DNA from: Vibrio ziniensis
Lineage (GTDB): Bacteria > Pseudomonadota > Gammaproteobacteria > Enterobacterales > Vibrionaceae
DNA: 64,000 nucleotides
Reading direction: 5' to 3'
NCBI RefSeq assembly: GCF_011064285.1
Contig: NZ_CP049332.1
Location: 372,001 to 436,000, forward strand
Positions 47,754 to 56,518 of the stretch are shown here, piece by piece. The notes under the pieces are model-generated. The model worked only from the letters and a program-made list of their open reading frames with translations. It was not told the DNA's origin and ran no database searches. Every line of letters begins with the position of its first letter. Position 1 is the first letter of the stretch. A program made the position numbers and the translations under genes.

Positions 47754-48665
47754 TTAATCTCCTTGAACAACGGGCTTACCATACTTCAACATAGCCGAAG
47801 CCTCTAAAAGAGCTTCAACTAACAAAGTAAGTGCCCTAGGCTGATATTTTCGTTCTTTATAAACTAAATAAGCTTGTTTATCACTGCGATGATATTGAGG
47901 CAGAACCTGTACCACCTTCATATCCTTCGAAATATGGCGATATGGTAGTGAAGCAATACCTAACCCTCTCACTACCGCTCCTGCGATAGCGTTAATGTCA
48001 TTAATGACTAATTTGGGCTTAATTTGTAAAACTTGAATGAACTCGTCATCTTGATAGACAGGCATATCCCGCTGTCTATCAGCAGATAACCAATCCAACT
48101 GTTGTAGTTGTTCTAACGTATCTATTGGACCCACTTTATCTAAATATTCGGGGCTGGCAAAGAAACCATGTTGAGCGCGGAAGAGTGGTCTGGCAACCAT
48201 GCCATCCAAACCAGTCAAATCAAACGTCATCAGTAGATCTCTGTTGGTTTCCGGCATAGAGTGCTCCTGACTTAACGCTAGTTCAACATTGACTCTAGGA
48301 TGTTGTCTCACAAAATCTTCCACAACATCACCAACAAATGCTCGATAAAAGTTATGAGGGATAGCTAATCGGATGCTGCCAGCGACTTCCTCGCTGTGAG
48401 TCATGATCTGCGTAAAACTACTTTCAAGGTTTTCCATGCCACTTCGTATTGCTTGGAAAGTTTCCTTGCCAGTTTGCGTAGCAACTAGCTCCCTACCCTG
48501 TTTTTCTAGCAGCCGCAAATTCAGACGGCTTTCTAAGGCAGACAATCTGCGAGACATAGTTGAAGGGGGAAGATGCAATTTTTTTGAAGCAGCAAGAAGA
48601 GAGCCTTCTTCTACCACGCAAAAAAACAGGTAGAGATCATCAATGTTTCCAAATATGGAATTCAT
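47754..48665 (-). CDS. LysR-family transcriptional regulator
   Basis: 303 residues: N-terminal winged HTH (DLYLFFCVVEEGSLLAASKKLHLPPSTMSRRLSALESRLNLRLLEKQGRELVATQTG) and a periplasmic-binding-type effector domain (IRLAIPHNFYRAFV...). It precedes the dehydrogenase gene in the same operon, an arrangement less usual than divergent LysR genes. Effector unknown. Confidence 0.9.
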   Translation of the reverse strand: MNSIFGNIDDLYLFFCVVEEGSLLAASKKLHLPPSTMSRRLSALESRLNLRLLEKQGRELVATQTGKETFQAIRSGMENLESSFTQIMTHSEEVAGSIRLAIPHNFYRAFVGDVVEDFVRQHPRVNVELALSQEHSMPETNRDLLMTFDLTGLDGMVARPLFRAQHGFFASPEYLDKVGPIDTLEQLQQLDWLSADRQRDMPVYQDDEFIQVLQIKPKLVINDINAIAGAVVRGLGIASLPYRHISKDMKVVQVLPQYHRSDKQAYLVYKERKYQPRALTLLVEALLEASAMLKYGKPVVQGD

Positions 48666-48747
48666 AGTTCTTTTCTTGGTTCTGTTTTTCAGTTCTAGAC
48701 AGTTATATCCTGATTGTTAGATTAATTAAACAGCTTGATAACATTTC

Positions 48748-49002
48748 ATGAATAAAAAACAGTTTTGGTACACCGCATTGCTTTCATCGTTCACGATGGC
48801 GATCATCATGTCGGGAGTGCTCTCAGGGTATAAAATCGGATTTAGTAGTGAATGGCCAGCTAACTGGTTTAACAGTTTTCTAATCGCTTGGCCTCTAGCA
48901 TTACTACTAAACCTCACAGCCCTACCTCAGATTAGGAAATTGGCATTCTGGTTAGCAGAACCTAAAATTTCCTGTGACATAAAAGCAAAAAACCGAGCCT
49001 AA
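48748..49002 (+). CDS. DUF2798 small membrane protein
   Basis: 84 residues with two membrane segments (FWYTALLSSFTMAIIMSGVLSG and NSFLIAWPLALLLNL). The pattern matches the DUF2798 family, of unknown role. It is divergent from the LysR gene; an overlapping minus-strand frame shows no family features. No good ribosome site precedes ATG 48748. Confidence 0.75.
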   Translation: MNKKQFWYTALLSSFTMAIIMSGVLSGYKIGFSSEWPANWFNSFLIAWPLALLLNLTALPQIRKLAFWLAEPKISCDIKAKNRA

Positions 49003-49014
49003 GCTCGGTTTTTC
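48985..49014. terminator. Bidirectional terminator, DUF2798 / yeeN
   Basis: AAAAACCGAGC / GCTCGGTTTTT with a 4-base loop between convergent genes. Confidence 0.92.
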
Positions 49015-49015
49015 A

Positions 49016-49735
49016 TTATTGGATTTCAGCGTTGTGGTAAACCTGCTGAACATCGTCACAGTCGTCTAGTAGATCTAGGAACTTCTGGAACTTCTCAGCG
49101 TCTTCACCAGAGATTGGGCTTTGGTTCTGAGGAACGAAAGTGATCTCTTCAACGTCTAGAATTAGATCAGGGTAAGCTGCATTCAATGCTGTTTTCACTT
49201 TAAAGAACTCAGTGTTTGGTGCGAATACAGTGATTACACCATCTTCAAGTTCGATATCCGTAACATCAGCATCTTCCATCATCAGCGCTTCTAACACGGC
49301 TTCTTCATCTTCGCCTTTAAATTGGAATACTGCTTGGTGGTCGAACATGTGTGCAACAACACCTGGAGTACCAATTTTAGCGCCAGTCTTTACGAAGCAT
49401 TGACGTACGTCTTGGAAGGTACGGTTGCCGTTGTCTGTTAGACAGTCAACGATCACGCTAACGCCACCAGGACCAAAACCTTCATAACGAGCTGGTTGGT
49501 AATCTTCACCGCCGCCGCCACTTGCTTTGTCTAACGCTTTATCAATAACGTGTCCTGGTACTTGGTCCTTTTTCGCTTTGCTGATCAGGTGGCGTAGAGA
49601 CAAGTTCATGTCTGGGTCGATACCACCATTCTTTGCACAAACGTAAATCTCTTTACCATATTTTGAGTAAACTTTAATTTTTGCGCCTTGAGTTTTCGCC
49701 ATAGAGGCTTTGCGCACTTCGAAACTTCTTCCCAT
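49016..49735 (-). CDS. yeeN: YebC/PmpR family protein YeeN
   Basis: 239 residues. Family blocks: [80 protein letters not shown] and the acidic end [16 protein letters not shown]. This aligns with E. coli YeeN. YebC-family proteins are now linked to translation of difficult motifs as well as earlier claims of transcriptional control. A homologue lies near rctB on V. cholerae chromosome II, so the synteny is conserved. Confidence 0.92.
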   Translation of the reverse strand: MGRSFEVRKASMAKTQGAKIKVYSKYGKEIYVCAKNGGIDPDMNLSLRHLISKAKKDQVPGHVIDKALDKASGGGGEDYQPARYEGFGPGGVSVIVDCLTDNGNRTFQDVRQCFVKTGAKIGTPGVVAHMFDHQAVFQFKGEDEEAVLEALMMEDADVTDIELEDGVITVFAPNTEFFKVKTALNAAYPDLILDVEEITFVPQNQSPISGEDAEKFQKFLDLLDDCDDVQQVYHNAEIQ

Positions 49736-49807
49736 CGGGATGTTCTCTCTAGTTCAATTTAATGCGACGGATTCATGCAGAAAACAAGGTTTCTGCTTGG
49801 GGGAGCA

Positions 49808-50017
49808 TTACATGACGCCCATAACCCTTTTGTATTTGTCCACCGACTGTTGAAACCATTCTTTATCTTGTACAGAAGTAAGAGTGGTTAGATGCTTAGT
49901 AATCTCTTCCGGTCCGCCTTTTACCTGCTTCATTTTCCAAATCAAAAAAGAAGCCTGTTTATCCAGTTCTATTTTGTTTTTCTCATTCGTATCAAGCAGA
50001 GCAAGGTTGAAAGACAT
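49808..50017 (-). CDS. DUF3283 family small protein
   Basis: 69 residues from ATG 50017 (MSFNLALLDTNEKNKIELDKQASFLIWKMKQVKGGPEEITKH). The longer frame up to 50086 adds residues without family support. It resembles the DUF3283 family found in vibrios. No membrane segment; function unknown. It lies between yeeN and rctB-linked genes. Confidence 0.7.
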   Translation of the reverse strand: MSFNLALLDTNEKNKIELDKQASFLIWKMKQVKGGPEEITKHLTTLTSVQDKEWFQQSVDKYKRVMGVM

Positions 50018-50175
50018 TAGTAAACCCACAGTCGATAAAAACATTGGGCGAAATATAGCATAGGAATAGTAAAAATTAAGAGTCAAAAATGTCGGATTAT
50101 ACGACTTTCGTTACTAATCGTACAAAAAAGCGATTTATCAGAAAATTTGAGATTAGGGCTGATACAAATAAAATA

Positions 50176-50201
50176 GAAAGGGTGGCTATAGCCACCCTTG
50201 T
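50176..50201 (-). terminator. Intrinsic terminator after small gene 50222-50419
   Basis: AAGGGTGGCTA and TAGCCACCCTT form a perfect inverted repeat, followed on the minus strand by TCTATTTT. Confidence 0.85.
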
Positions 50202-50221
50202 AAACCTAATCAGTGAGTATC

Positions 50222-50419
50222 TTAATGAAGAAGTCCTAATTCCTTTGCCTCTTCAATAGACAAGCCACTTTCACGGATCTCTCTTAATGCTTCAATGCGA
50301 CGACGAGCTTCCGCTGATTTTTGTTTGTTAACTGGAATATGTGTGTCAACTTCTTCTTTGAAGTCCCACTTTTCTGTGATGCCAGTGATTTCATCATGGT
50401 TAATAGAATTAATGGACAT
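50222..50419 (-). CDS. Small charged protein near oriCII
   Basis: 65 residues from ATG 50419, with GGAGG seven bases upstream. The frame extends to 50464 but that start is weaker. Sequence: an acidic N-terminal half and a helical KQKSAEARRRIEALREIRESGLSIEEAKELGLLH tail. It slightly resembles PA3496-type small proteins, but I cannot confirm this. Strong start and terminator signals make it a real gene. Confidence 0.75.
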   Translation of the reverse strand: MSINSINHDEITGITEKWDFKEEVDTHIPVNKQKSAEARRRIEALREIRESGLSIEEAKELGLLH

Positions 50420-50777
50420 TGTAACCTCCGAACAAACCATGCAAGGACACGTAATCTGTAGCAAAGGTCCAAATCGGTGTTAAGTACATTTGAGCAATAA
50501 TGTGACTTAGGCGATAGTTCAGAAATCTAATTTATAAATTGCTCAATTATCTTTTGTACAACCTGATAACAGGCAGTACATTCAGAAAATTAACTGCAAA
50601 AATTCCAACCTGATCTAGCTCAATTTTTTTCTTCAAAAAGCCTCTGTGTTTTCTAGGTATCTTCTTCAATACATGTTCACTAAACACTCATGTTTGCCTT
50701 TCTTTGATATGTTATTGCCAACAAGTTTAAGCAAAACAATGATTGCGTTAATCAGATAAATTGATAAATACGGAAGA

Positions 50778-50816
50778 ATGATCATGGACAGGAGAAATTT
50801 TGCGAAAGCATGATCA
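50778..50816. repeat. Two RctB-type ATGATCA iterons downstream of rctB
   Basis: ATGATCAT occurs at 50778 and 50810, the second inside GCGAAAGCATGATCATGG, whose left flank matches an origin copy at 53558 (TCGAAAGCATGATCAGG). They lie on the far side of rctB from the main origin array. Confidence 0.6.
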
Positions 50817-50856
50817 TGGTTAGTTTGACCACAGAGGCAAAATTCAGACAAAAAAA

Positions 50857-50881
50857 ATCGAGTCCTTGGGGAGAACTCGAT
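50857..50881 (-). terminator. Probable rctB terminator
   Basis: On the minus strand ATCGAGT / ACTCGAT with an 11-base loop is followed by eight T residues, 155 bp after the rctB stop. Confidence 0.8.
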
Positions 50882-51035
50882 AAAAATTCAGAATGAATGT
50901 AACAATATGAGCCAATCTTAAAATTCATTAGATAGGGCAAAAGGTTGTCTATTCGGTTGTAACTTTAGCCAACATGAAGAACGTTAATGTCAGGCATATG
51001 TCAGCGTTGTGTTCTATATCTGTTCATTTGCTGAG

Positions 51036-53012
51036 TTAAATACCAATGGCAACTTCGTCCAGCGCTCTGAATACCGATTCATCCAGATGACCGTCGTAAA
51101 CCTGCTTACAAACTTTCCTTCTCACGGCTAATCCAGAGATCAAACGTTCGATCGAAAGATGCTTATTCTCATTTTGCGAGTTATAAAGCTCGATCATCTT
51201 ACTCAAAGTCTCATATGGTATGACTTGATCATCGACTCTCAGCCAATCAAGCTTGTCAATCAGCTCTACACACTCTTCTCTGATAGATGAAGGTGCATGT
51301 CCAGTCATAGCAGCTAAAGCGCTTATACTGCGTTCTAGCGCTTCTGGTGAGGTGTATTTAGATAGAGTAATGGTGATTTCATCAGCATTAATCTCAACTA
51401 AGTGCTTACGCTGCTTCACGCGTCGCCCTAATTTGCCTCTTGGGGAAGGCGATTTACGTTGAATAGGTTCAAATTCACCATCAATGATCTCTGACAGTTC
51501 TGCCAATTTCTGCTTCGAGACCATTTCATGACGTAAAGGGTTTGGTAGCGTTGGAGCCATATTACGTTTACCAGCATTCGTCATCTTCGCTCGTGAATAT
51601 CGCAATACTTCTTCAACATCACACTTAATATCAACTTGGTAATCAACCACTTTACCTTTGTCGATCGTGGTAGTGATCGTTAAATGGTACCCCCATAGAT
51701 TAACCACAAACAGATCGTCAGTACCTTTTCCATCAGAGAGTCTTTTCAGCTCTCGGATCAGATCCATAGAAAATCGGCGCCACTCGATATTACGAGCAAG
51801 TTTTTGATTCAGCTCACTTAACATCATTACATCAGTATGTCTGCGAGACATACGGCTTCTAAAATACGAATACAGTTGGAACACTAGCGTATGTTGTTTC
51901 AGGATTTCAGGCGGAAATAGAAAGAAGTAATCGCGAGTCATTAACTCTTCGAAAAATGAAGGTTCCCAAACCAAAATGTAGAGATTAGGTTTGATCTTAA
52001 TCTCTCCATCGATACCTTCTGTTGGCGCTTCTTCCGATGCAGTGATCGTTCTTGCTAAAAATCGAAAGCGATCACTCTTAAAACCTTCAGGCATGTTCTC
52101 GCTTAGCCAACGACCGGTCAATTCATGCAACTGGAAGTCAGTAAACTCTATTCGATCAATACTGTCTCGAATTGAATCACGAGCAGGACCACTGTCTTTT
52201 TTTCCTCTCAAAGAGAGAATATCTGTGATATACAACGGTGTCTTATTCGGTACTTGGCTAGCATTGAGTTGGTAGTCTTCATGGTGATGATCATGATATT
52301 GAACAGTCAGTGTAAACAAAGCAAACAGTGTCATGAGATCATCAACTGTCATTATGTTTTTTGATGAACGGGTTTCAATTACTGCTCGTGTTCCAGAGAT
52401 AGACACCATGGATTTTTGATAGCTTTTTCTGGTTCTAGGTGGTGCCAAAGCCTGATCAATAATGCCAGCCCAGTTGGTTGGTGATACCACAAATTGTTCT
52501 GTTTCATCTTTCATTGCTGGTGGCGTATTAAGACCATGCTCGTTCAACAAACGTTTATTAACTTGTGTTTGAGCTAATGCTTTTGAACGTTTTTGCTTTT
52601 CAGACTGTTTAACAGATTCTGTAACTAAGCTTGTTGAACCTAGCACAGAAATCAGTTGGTTAGGATTGATAAAACGGTGAAGCATGGTTTTACCAGCTAA
52701 GCCTTCTTCAAATCGCACTGGAATTTGTTGAAATAGGCCAATACTGACAGCTGCACGCAGTCTTTGTTGGATAGCGGCTCTAGTCAGTTGACCATCTGTT
52801 GCGTCAATTAATTCCGTTGTTGAGACCAACCCATCTTTACTACTAAAGCCACGTAGTGAAATCAGATTAAGTAACTCAATAATACTTTTCGTTACCCCTT
52901 TAAAATGTTGATACTGCTCGATCCAGTCGATCGCAGATTCAGAAACAGCAAAAAGATGTCCATCTTTATGGCTTCTGGGCGCTTTGATCAGTATTTTTTC
53001 TTCTGATGCCAT
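51036..53012 (-). CDS. rctB: Chromosome II replication initiator RctB
   Basis: 658 residues, the length of V. cholerae RctB. It contains several winged-helix regions; basic stretches such as RKSYQKSMVSISGTRAV and SPSPRGKLGRRVKQRKH are visible. RctB binds double-stranded iterons and single-stranded origin DNA to start chromosome II replication, and 39-mer sites that limit it. The gene is read away from the origin array, and its promoter lies within the AT-rich segment that it probably autoregulates. Identification rests on length, sequence recognition and setting between oriCII and the yeeN block. Confidence 0.95.
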   Translation of the reverse strand: MASEEKILIKAPRSHKDGHLFAVSESAIDWIEQYQHFKGVTKSIIELLNLISLRGFSSKDGLVSTTELIDATDGQLTRAAIQQRLRAAVSIGLFQQIPVRFEEGLAGKTMLHRFINPNQLISVLGSTSLVTESVKQSEKQKRSKALAQTQVNKRLLNEHGLNTPPAMKDETEQFVVSPTNWAGIIDQALAPPRTRKSYQKSMVSISGTRAVIETRSSKNIMTVDDLMTLFALFTLTVQYHDHHHEDYQLNASQVPNKTPLYITDILSLRGKKDSGPARDSIRDSIDRIEFTDFQLHELTGRWLSENMPEGFKSDRFRFLARTITASEEAPTEGIDGEIKIKPNLYILVWEPSFFEELMTRDYFFLFPPEILKQHTLVFQLYSYFRSRMSRRHTDVMMLSELNQKLARNIEWRRFSMDLIRELKRLSDGKGTDDLFVVNLWGYHLTITTTIDKGKVVDYQVDIKCDVEEVLRYSRAKMTNAGKRNMAPTLPNPLRHEMVSKQKLAELSEIIDGEFEPIQRKSPSPRGKLGRRVKQRKHLVEINADEITITLSKYTSPEALERSISALAAMTGHAPSSIREECVELIDKLDWLRVDDQVIPYETLSKMIELYNSQNENKHLSIERLISGLAVRRKVCKQVYDGHLDESVFRALDEVAIGI

Positions 53013-53112
53013 TATTAGATCTATCTCACAATAACCGTAATATCGCTATAGTTCCAAAAGAATAAAGAAAAAAAGATCATAAATAAAGAAAAAGTTGTTG
53101 CTCTTAAATAAC

Positions 53113-53161
53113 TGATCTTTTTGATGATAATGATTAATATTGATTAGAGTGATCTTATGAT
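53113..53161. other. oriCII unwinding region: TGAT/ATCA cluster
   Basis: Seven TGAT motifs (ATCA on the other strand) start at 53113, 53122, 53125, 53131, 53141, 53150 and 53158 in very AT-rich DNA between the iterons and rctB. ATCA repeats in the DNA unwinding element are the single-strand binding sites of RctB in V. cholerae. Confidence 0.65.
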
Positions 53162-53225
53162 CTGAATGGAATTTTATTCGTAACTAACTGTTTTTTATAA
53201 ATATATAAATTTGTTTGCTAGAAGC

Positions 53226-53346
53226 ATGATCATAGCTTTCTCGAAACCATGATCAATAACTCTTTGAAAGCATGATCAATATTATCTTGAAGTATGATCA
53301 TGATGATAACGAATAAATGATCAACACAAATCTCAAAGCATGATCA
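53226..53346. repeat. oriCII core: six phased RctB iterons
   Basis: ATGATCA starts at 53226, 53249, 53272, 53294, 53317 and 53340, all in the same orientation and 22-23 bp apart, about two helical turns. Each contains a GATC Dam site, needed for RctB binding in V. cholerae. Six regular iterons beside a DnaA box is the oriII-min arrangement. Confidence 0.93.
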
Positions 53347-53361
53347 AGGTGGATACACAAC

Positions 53362-53370
53362 TTATCCACA
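53362..53370 (+). other. DnaA box of oriCII
   Basis: TTATCCACA, the perfect consensus, 16 bp after the sixth iteron. Confidence 0.9.
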
Positions 53371-53437
53371 AAATGAGTTCTTTACTTTTTATCTGCGATG
53401 GATTTCAGCTATTTTGCTAACTCCACAATATGGACGC

Positions 53438-53579
53438 ATGATCATGAGTTCGCTGTGACAAGCTATTATTTGAATAAATATTAAGCGTATGAAATTGAAA
53501 CGCGCATTCAATTGAGATTGTGTGCAGCCTTTGATATATCAGGTTATCCTCGAAAGCATGATCAGGGAACTACAAGTAA
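53438..53579. repeat. Two isolated iteron-like sites, possible 39-mer
   Basis: ATGATCA occurs at 53438 and 53558. The second extends as AAGCATGATCAGGGAAC, shared with an inverted copy at 53846-53833, and may be part of a regulatory 39-mer rather than an initiation iteron. Confidence 0.5.
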
Positions 53580-53711
53580 GTTTCAATTGCTATTCTCAAA
53601 GTAGTGTAACTATCACTTTCCATCATCGAAATGGAGTTAATCCCCTATTACAACTGACATACACCGTAGTTCTCTTGCTTTTTTTCATGCTTCCGGCCCA
53701 TACATTTCTCT

Positions 53712-53846
53712 TGATCATTGATCCGAAATTGGATCTTAAGATCAAGCGAGTTAATATCTAATATTCTCGGACTTAAATACCTTGATCATTGTTCCTATAC
53801 TCTCTGAATTGCTCGGAACTATGATCATCATCGTTCCCTTGATCAT
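53712..53846. repeat. Inverted iteron cluster in the rctA/inc region
   Basis: TGATCAT occurs at 53712, 53783 and 53840 in inverse orientation to the core array, plus a palindromic ATGATCAT at 53821. GGAAC (53815) and GTTCC (53833) flank the last palindrome. The position, between the core and parA2, equals the V. cholerae rctA incompatibility region. Confidence 0.65.
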
Positions 53847-54022
53847 GCTTCCATTGTTTATTTCTTATAAGTTAGTTATTAATAAATTACGACGACCGCT
53901 CTTATAATTTCATCGTCTATTAATTAAAGAGTAAATTTTTTAATTGAACTGACACCTACCGTAATTTATTCCTCATGTTCAATCGTTCCGAGGTTCCTTC
54001 ATATTTTCCTTGTCTATACATA

Positions 54023-54037
54023 GTTTACATTGTAAAT
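54023..54037. promoter_or_regulatory. parS2 centromere site 2
   Basis: GTTTACATTGTAAAT matches the ParB2 palindrome exactly, 230 bp upstream of parA2. Confidence 0.9.
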
Positions 54038-54266
54038 AAGTGACGCTGTAATATTTTAAATCTATTAATATTGATCTAGCTTAGTTTTGATTAATTTATG
54101 ATATTTTTCGACGTAATTTTTACCATTTATTCGTCCAGTCATTTAAATGATACTATTTTGTCAATTTAATGTGATTTTTATCTTAAAGTGAACGTTCACC
54201 TTTTTATTGTAAATAACCATCAATGCTGTACAATTCTTCTCAAGAAACTAATAACGGAAATTGGCT

Positions 54267-55484
54267 ATGAAAAGAGAACAAACAATCGATAATCTCTACA
54301 AGCTCGCCGAACAAACACAACAGGTGCAGTCTGACCGTATTGAGATTGTTTTAGAAGAACGCCGCGAGGAACACTTTCCTCCGATGTCAAAAGCATTGAT
54401 GGAAACTCGCTCTGGTTTGACTCGACGTAAGTTAGATGACGCAATTGCGAAAATGGAAGAAGCTGGTCACCAGTTCACTAAGAACAATGCTAACCACTAC
54501 TCTATCTCTTTATCTGAAGCTCATATGTTGATGGATGCTGCGGGTATACCTAAGTTCCATGAAAGAAAGAAAAATACAGAAAACAAGCCGTGGATTATCA
54601 ACGTACAAAATCAAAAAGGTGGTACGGGTAAATCAATGACAGCGGTTCATTTGGCAGCGTGTTTAGCTTTAAATCTAGATAAACGTTACCGTATCTGCCT
54701 AATTGACTTGGATCCACAAGGTTCCTTGCGTTTATTCTTAAATCCACAAATCAGTGTTACGGAGCACAGCAACATTTATTCTGCAGTGGATATTATGTTG
54801 GATAATGTTCCTGAAGATGTAGAGGTGGATAAGGAGTTTCTGCATAAAAATGTGTTACTTCCAACTCAATATCCGAACTTAAAGACAATTTCAGCATTCC
54901 CTGAAGATGCTATGTTCAACGCTGAGGCGTGGCAGTACTTATCTCAAAATCAGTCTTTAGATATCGTTCGATTACTTAAAGACAAGCTGATTGACAAAAT
55001 CGGTGAAGATTTCGATATCATCATGATTGATACTGGTCCCCACGTTGATCCATTAGTATGGAATGCTATGTTTGCTTCAAATGCTTTGCTTATTCCTTGT
55101 GCAGCTAAGCGCCTGGACTGGGCTTCAACAGTCAATTTCTTCCAGCATTTGCCTACGGTGTATGAAATGTTCCCAGACGATTGGAAAGGATTGGAATTCG
55201 TGCGTTTAATGCCGACTATGTTCGAAGATGACAATAAGAAGCAGGTTTCAGTGCTAACTGAAATGAACTATCTGTTGGGTGATCAAGTGATGATGGCCAC
55301 GATTCCGCGTAGCCGAGCATTCGAAACTTGTGCAGATACCTATAGCACTGTATTTGATTTGACTGTGAGTGATTTTGAAGGCGGTAAGAAGACTCTCGCC
55401 ACTGCTCAGGACTCCGTTCAGAAAAGCGCATTAGAGCTTGAGCGTGTACTACACAGTCACTGGACTTCACTAAATCAGGGGTAA
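54267..55484 (+). CDS. parA2: Chromosome II partition ATPase ParA2
   Basis: About 405 residues from ATG 54267 (MKREQTIDNLYKLAEQTQQ); an in-frame TTG at 54261 is not needed. An N-terminal HTH-containing region of about 100 residues, as in P1-type ParA, precedes the ATPase: deviant Walker A NQKGGTGKSMTAVHLA, Walker A' LIDLDPQGSLR and IIMIDTGPHVDPL. ParA2 binds DNA with ATP and moves ParB2-parS2 complexes. It is followed after seven bases by parB2. Confidence 0.96.
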   Translation: MKREQTIDNLYKLAEQTQQVQSDRIEIVLEERREEHFPPMSKALMETRSGLTRRKLDDAIAKMEEAGHQFTKNNANHYSISLSEAHMLMDAAGIPKFHERKKNTENKPWIINVQNQKGGTGKSMTAVHLAACLALNLDKRYRICLIDLDPQGSLRLFLNPQISVTEHSNIYSAVDIMLDNVPEDVEVDKEFLHKNVLLPTQYPNLKTISAFPEDAMFNAEAWQYLSQNQSLDIVRLLKDKLIDKIGEDFDIIMIDTGPHVDPLVWNAMFASNALLIPCAAKRLDWASTVNFFQHLPTVYEMFPDDWKGLEFVRLMPTMFEDDNKKQVSVLTEMNYLLGDQVMMATIPRSRAFETCADTYSTVFDLTVSDFEGGKKTLATAQDSVQKSALELERVLHSHWTSLNQG

Positions 55485-55491
55485 GTAAGTT

Positions 55492-56463
55492 ATGGCAATT
55501 AAGACATCTGACCTGAATGCAAAATTGTTTGGTAAAGTTGACAAACGCCGCGCAACTACGCCTAAAGAAGCACAGTCTGCGGCAAAAGCTCAGGCGCAAG
55601 TTATTGAGCTAGCTGTTGCCGGTGAGCAACTGGTGACGTTTGAACTTATACGAATCCCTGCTGCTGAAGTAGAAGCTAAAACTAAAATATTTGCTGCTAA
55701 CGCCCGAGAGCAGAGCTTTCTAAACGAGCATGCACTTTCTGATATTCTCACTACGCTTCGTGAACGTGGACAACAATATCCGGCTGTTGGTCGCCGTATG
55801 GCGGACGGCATGATAGAAGTGCTTGATGGTAGCCGCCGTCGCATGTCATGTATCTTGGCTGAAAAAGAGTTTCTTGTTTACGTAGCAGATGATATCAACG
55901 CAGAACATGCAAAATTTCTTTCTGATGTTGCTAATGCACATAAGCCACTTTCTCTTTATGAGAAAGGTAAAGAGATGCAAGCTAAGCTTGATAGCGGTGA
56001 AGCTGAAGACCAGAAAGCTCTGGCAAAAATGTTCCAGTGCAGTGAAGCATTAGTGAGTGGAGCACTGAAAGCTGCTGCATTACCACTAGAGCTGCTACAA
56101 GCTTATCCTAATGTTGTTGAACTAGGCAGGCCTACAATTGTTAAACTTCACAAGCAATTTAATGAGCTGAGTGAAAATCAACGTTCTGAATTATTGAATA
56201 AGTGCCACGAGGACAATGGTTTTATTTGGCAACGCTGCCAGTCACAAGGAGTGGCTCGAATCACCAAAGAAGTGACTGAAACTATTGAAGAGTGGATTCA
56301 CAATTTGGTGCCGCCAAAACGTTCTGCTAGCAGCAGTGTTGATTTAATCAAAGGCCGTGTTAGCTATGCTCGCAAAGGCAATAATCTTACGCTCAGTCTT
56401 AAAAAAATCGACGATACTTTGATGAAGGATATACTCGAGTTTTTGGAAAGCAAAATCGACTAA
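55492..56463 (+). CDS. parB2: Chromosome II partition protein ParB2
   Basis: 323 residues. Visible blocks: an N-terminal ParA-interaction segment, the ParB/Srx-like domain (LNEHALSDILTTLRERGQQYPAVGRRMADGMIEVLDGSRRRMSCILAEKEF), the central HTH (KALAKMFQCSEALVSGALKAAALPLELLQAYP) and a C-terminal dimer domain. It binds the parS2 palindromes, five of which are in this window. AGGGG within the parA2 end precedes ATG 55492. Confidence 0.96.
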   Translation: MAIKTSDLNAKLFGKVDKRRATTPKEAQSAAKAQAQVIELAVAGEQLVTFELIRIPAAEVEAKTKIFAANAREQSFLNEHALSDILTTLRERGQQYPAVGRRMADGMIEVLDGSRRRMSCILAEKEFLVYVADDINAEHAKFLSDVANAHKPLSLYEKGKEMQAKLDSGEAEDQKALAKMFQCSEALVSGALKAAALPLELLQAYPNVVELGRPTIVKLHKQFNELSENQRSELLNKCHEDNGFIWQRCQSQGVARITKEVTETIEEWIHNLVPPKRSASSSVDLIKGRVSYARKGNNLTLSLKKIDDTLMKDILEFLESKID

Positions 56464-56464
56464 T

Positions 56465-56493
56465 AAAAATCCCGCGAAATTCGCGGGATTTTT
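56465..56493. terminator. Bidirectional terminator, parB2 / potD-like gene
   Basis: AAAAATCCCGCGAA / TTCGCGGGATTTTT, nearly perfect, between convergent genes. Confidence 0.92.
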
Positions 56494-56518
56494 ATATCTA
56501 ACTGTTTTACTAAAGATA

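Noticed and set aside
50666..50851. 61-codon minus-strand ORF between rctB and the small charged gene
   Set aside because: It overlaps iteron-like DNA, has no ribosome site, and its hydrophobic content follows from AT-rich sequence.
53226..53346. CRISPR-like regular spacing of short repeats
   Set aside because: Only 7 bp is shared, spacing is two helical turns, and the setting is a replication origin.
53522..53761. 79-codon ORF in the rctA-equivalent region
   Set aside because: It begins with GTG, lacks a ribosome site, and covers origin control sites; rctA in V. cholerae is thought not to be translated.
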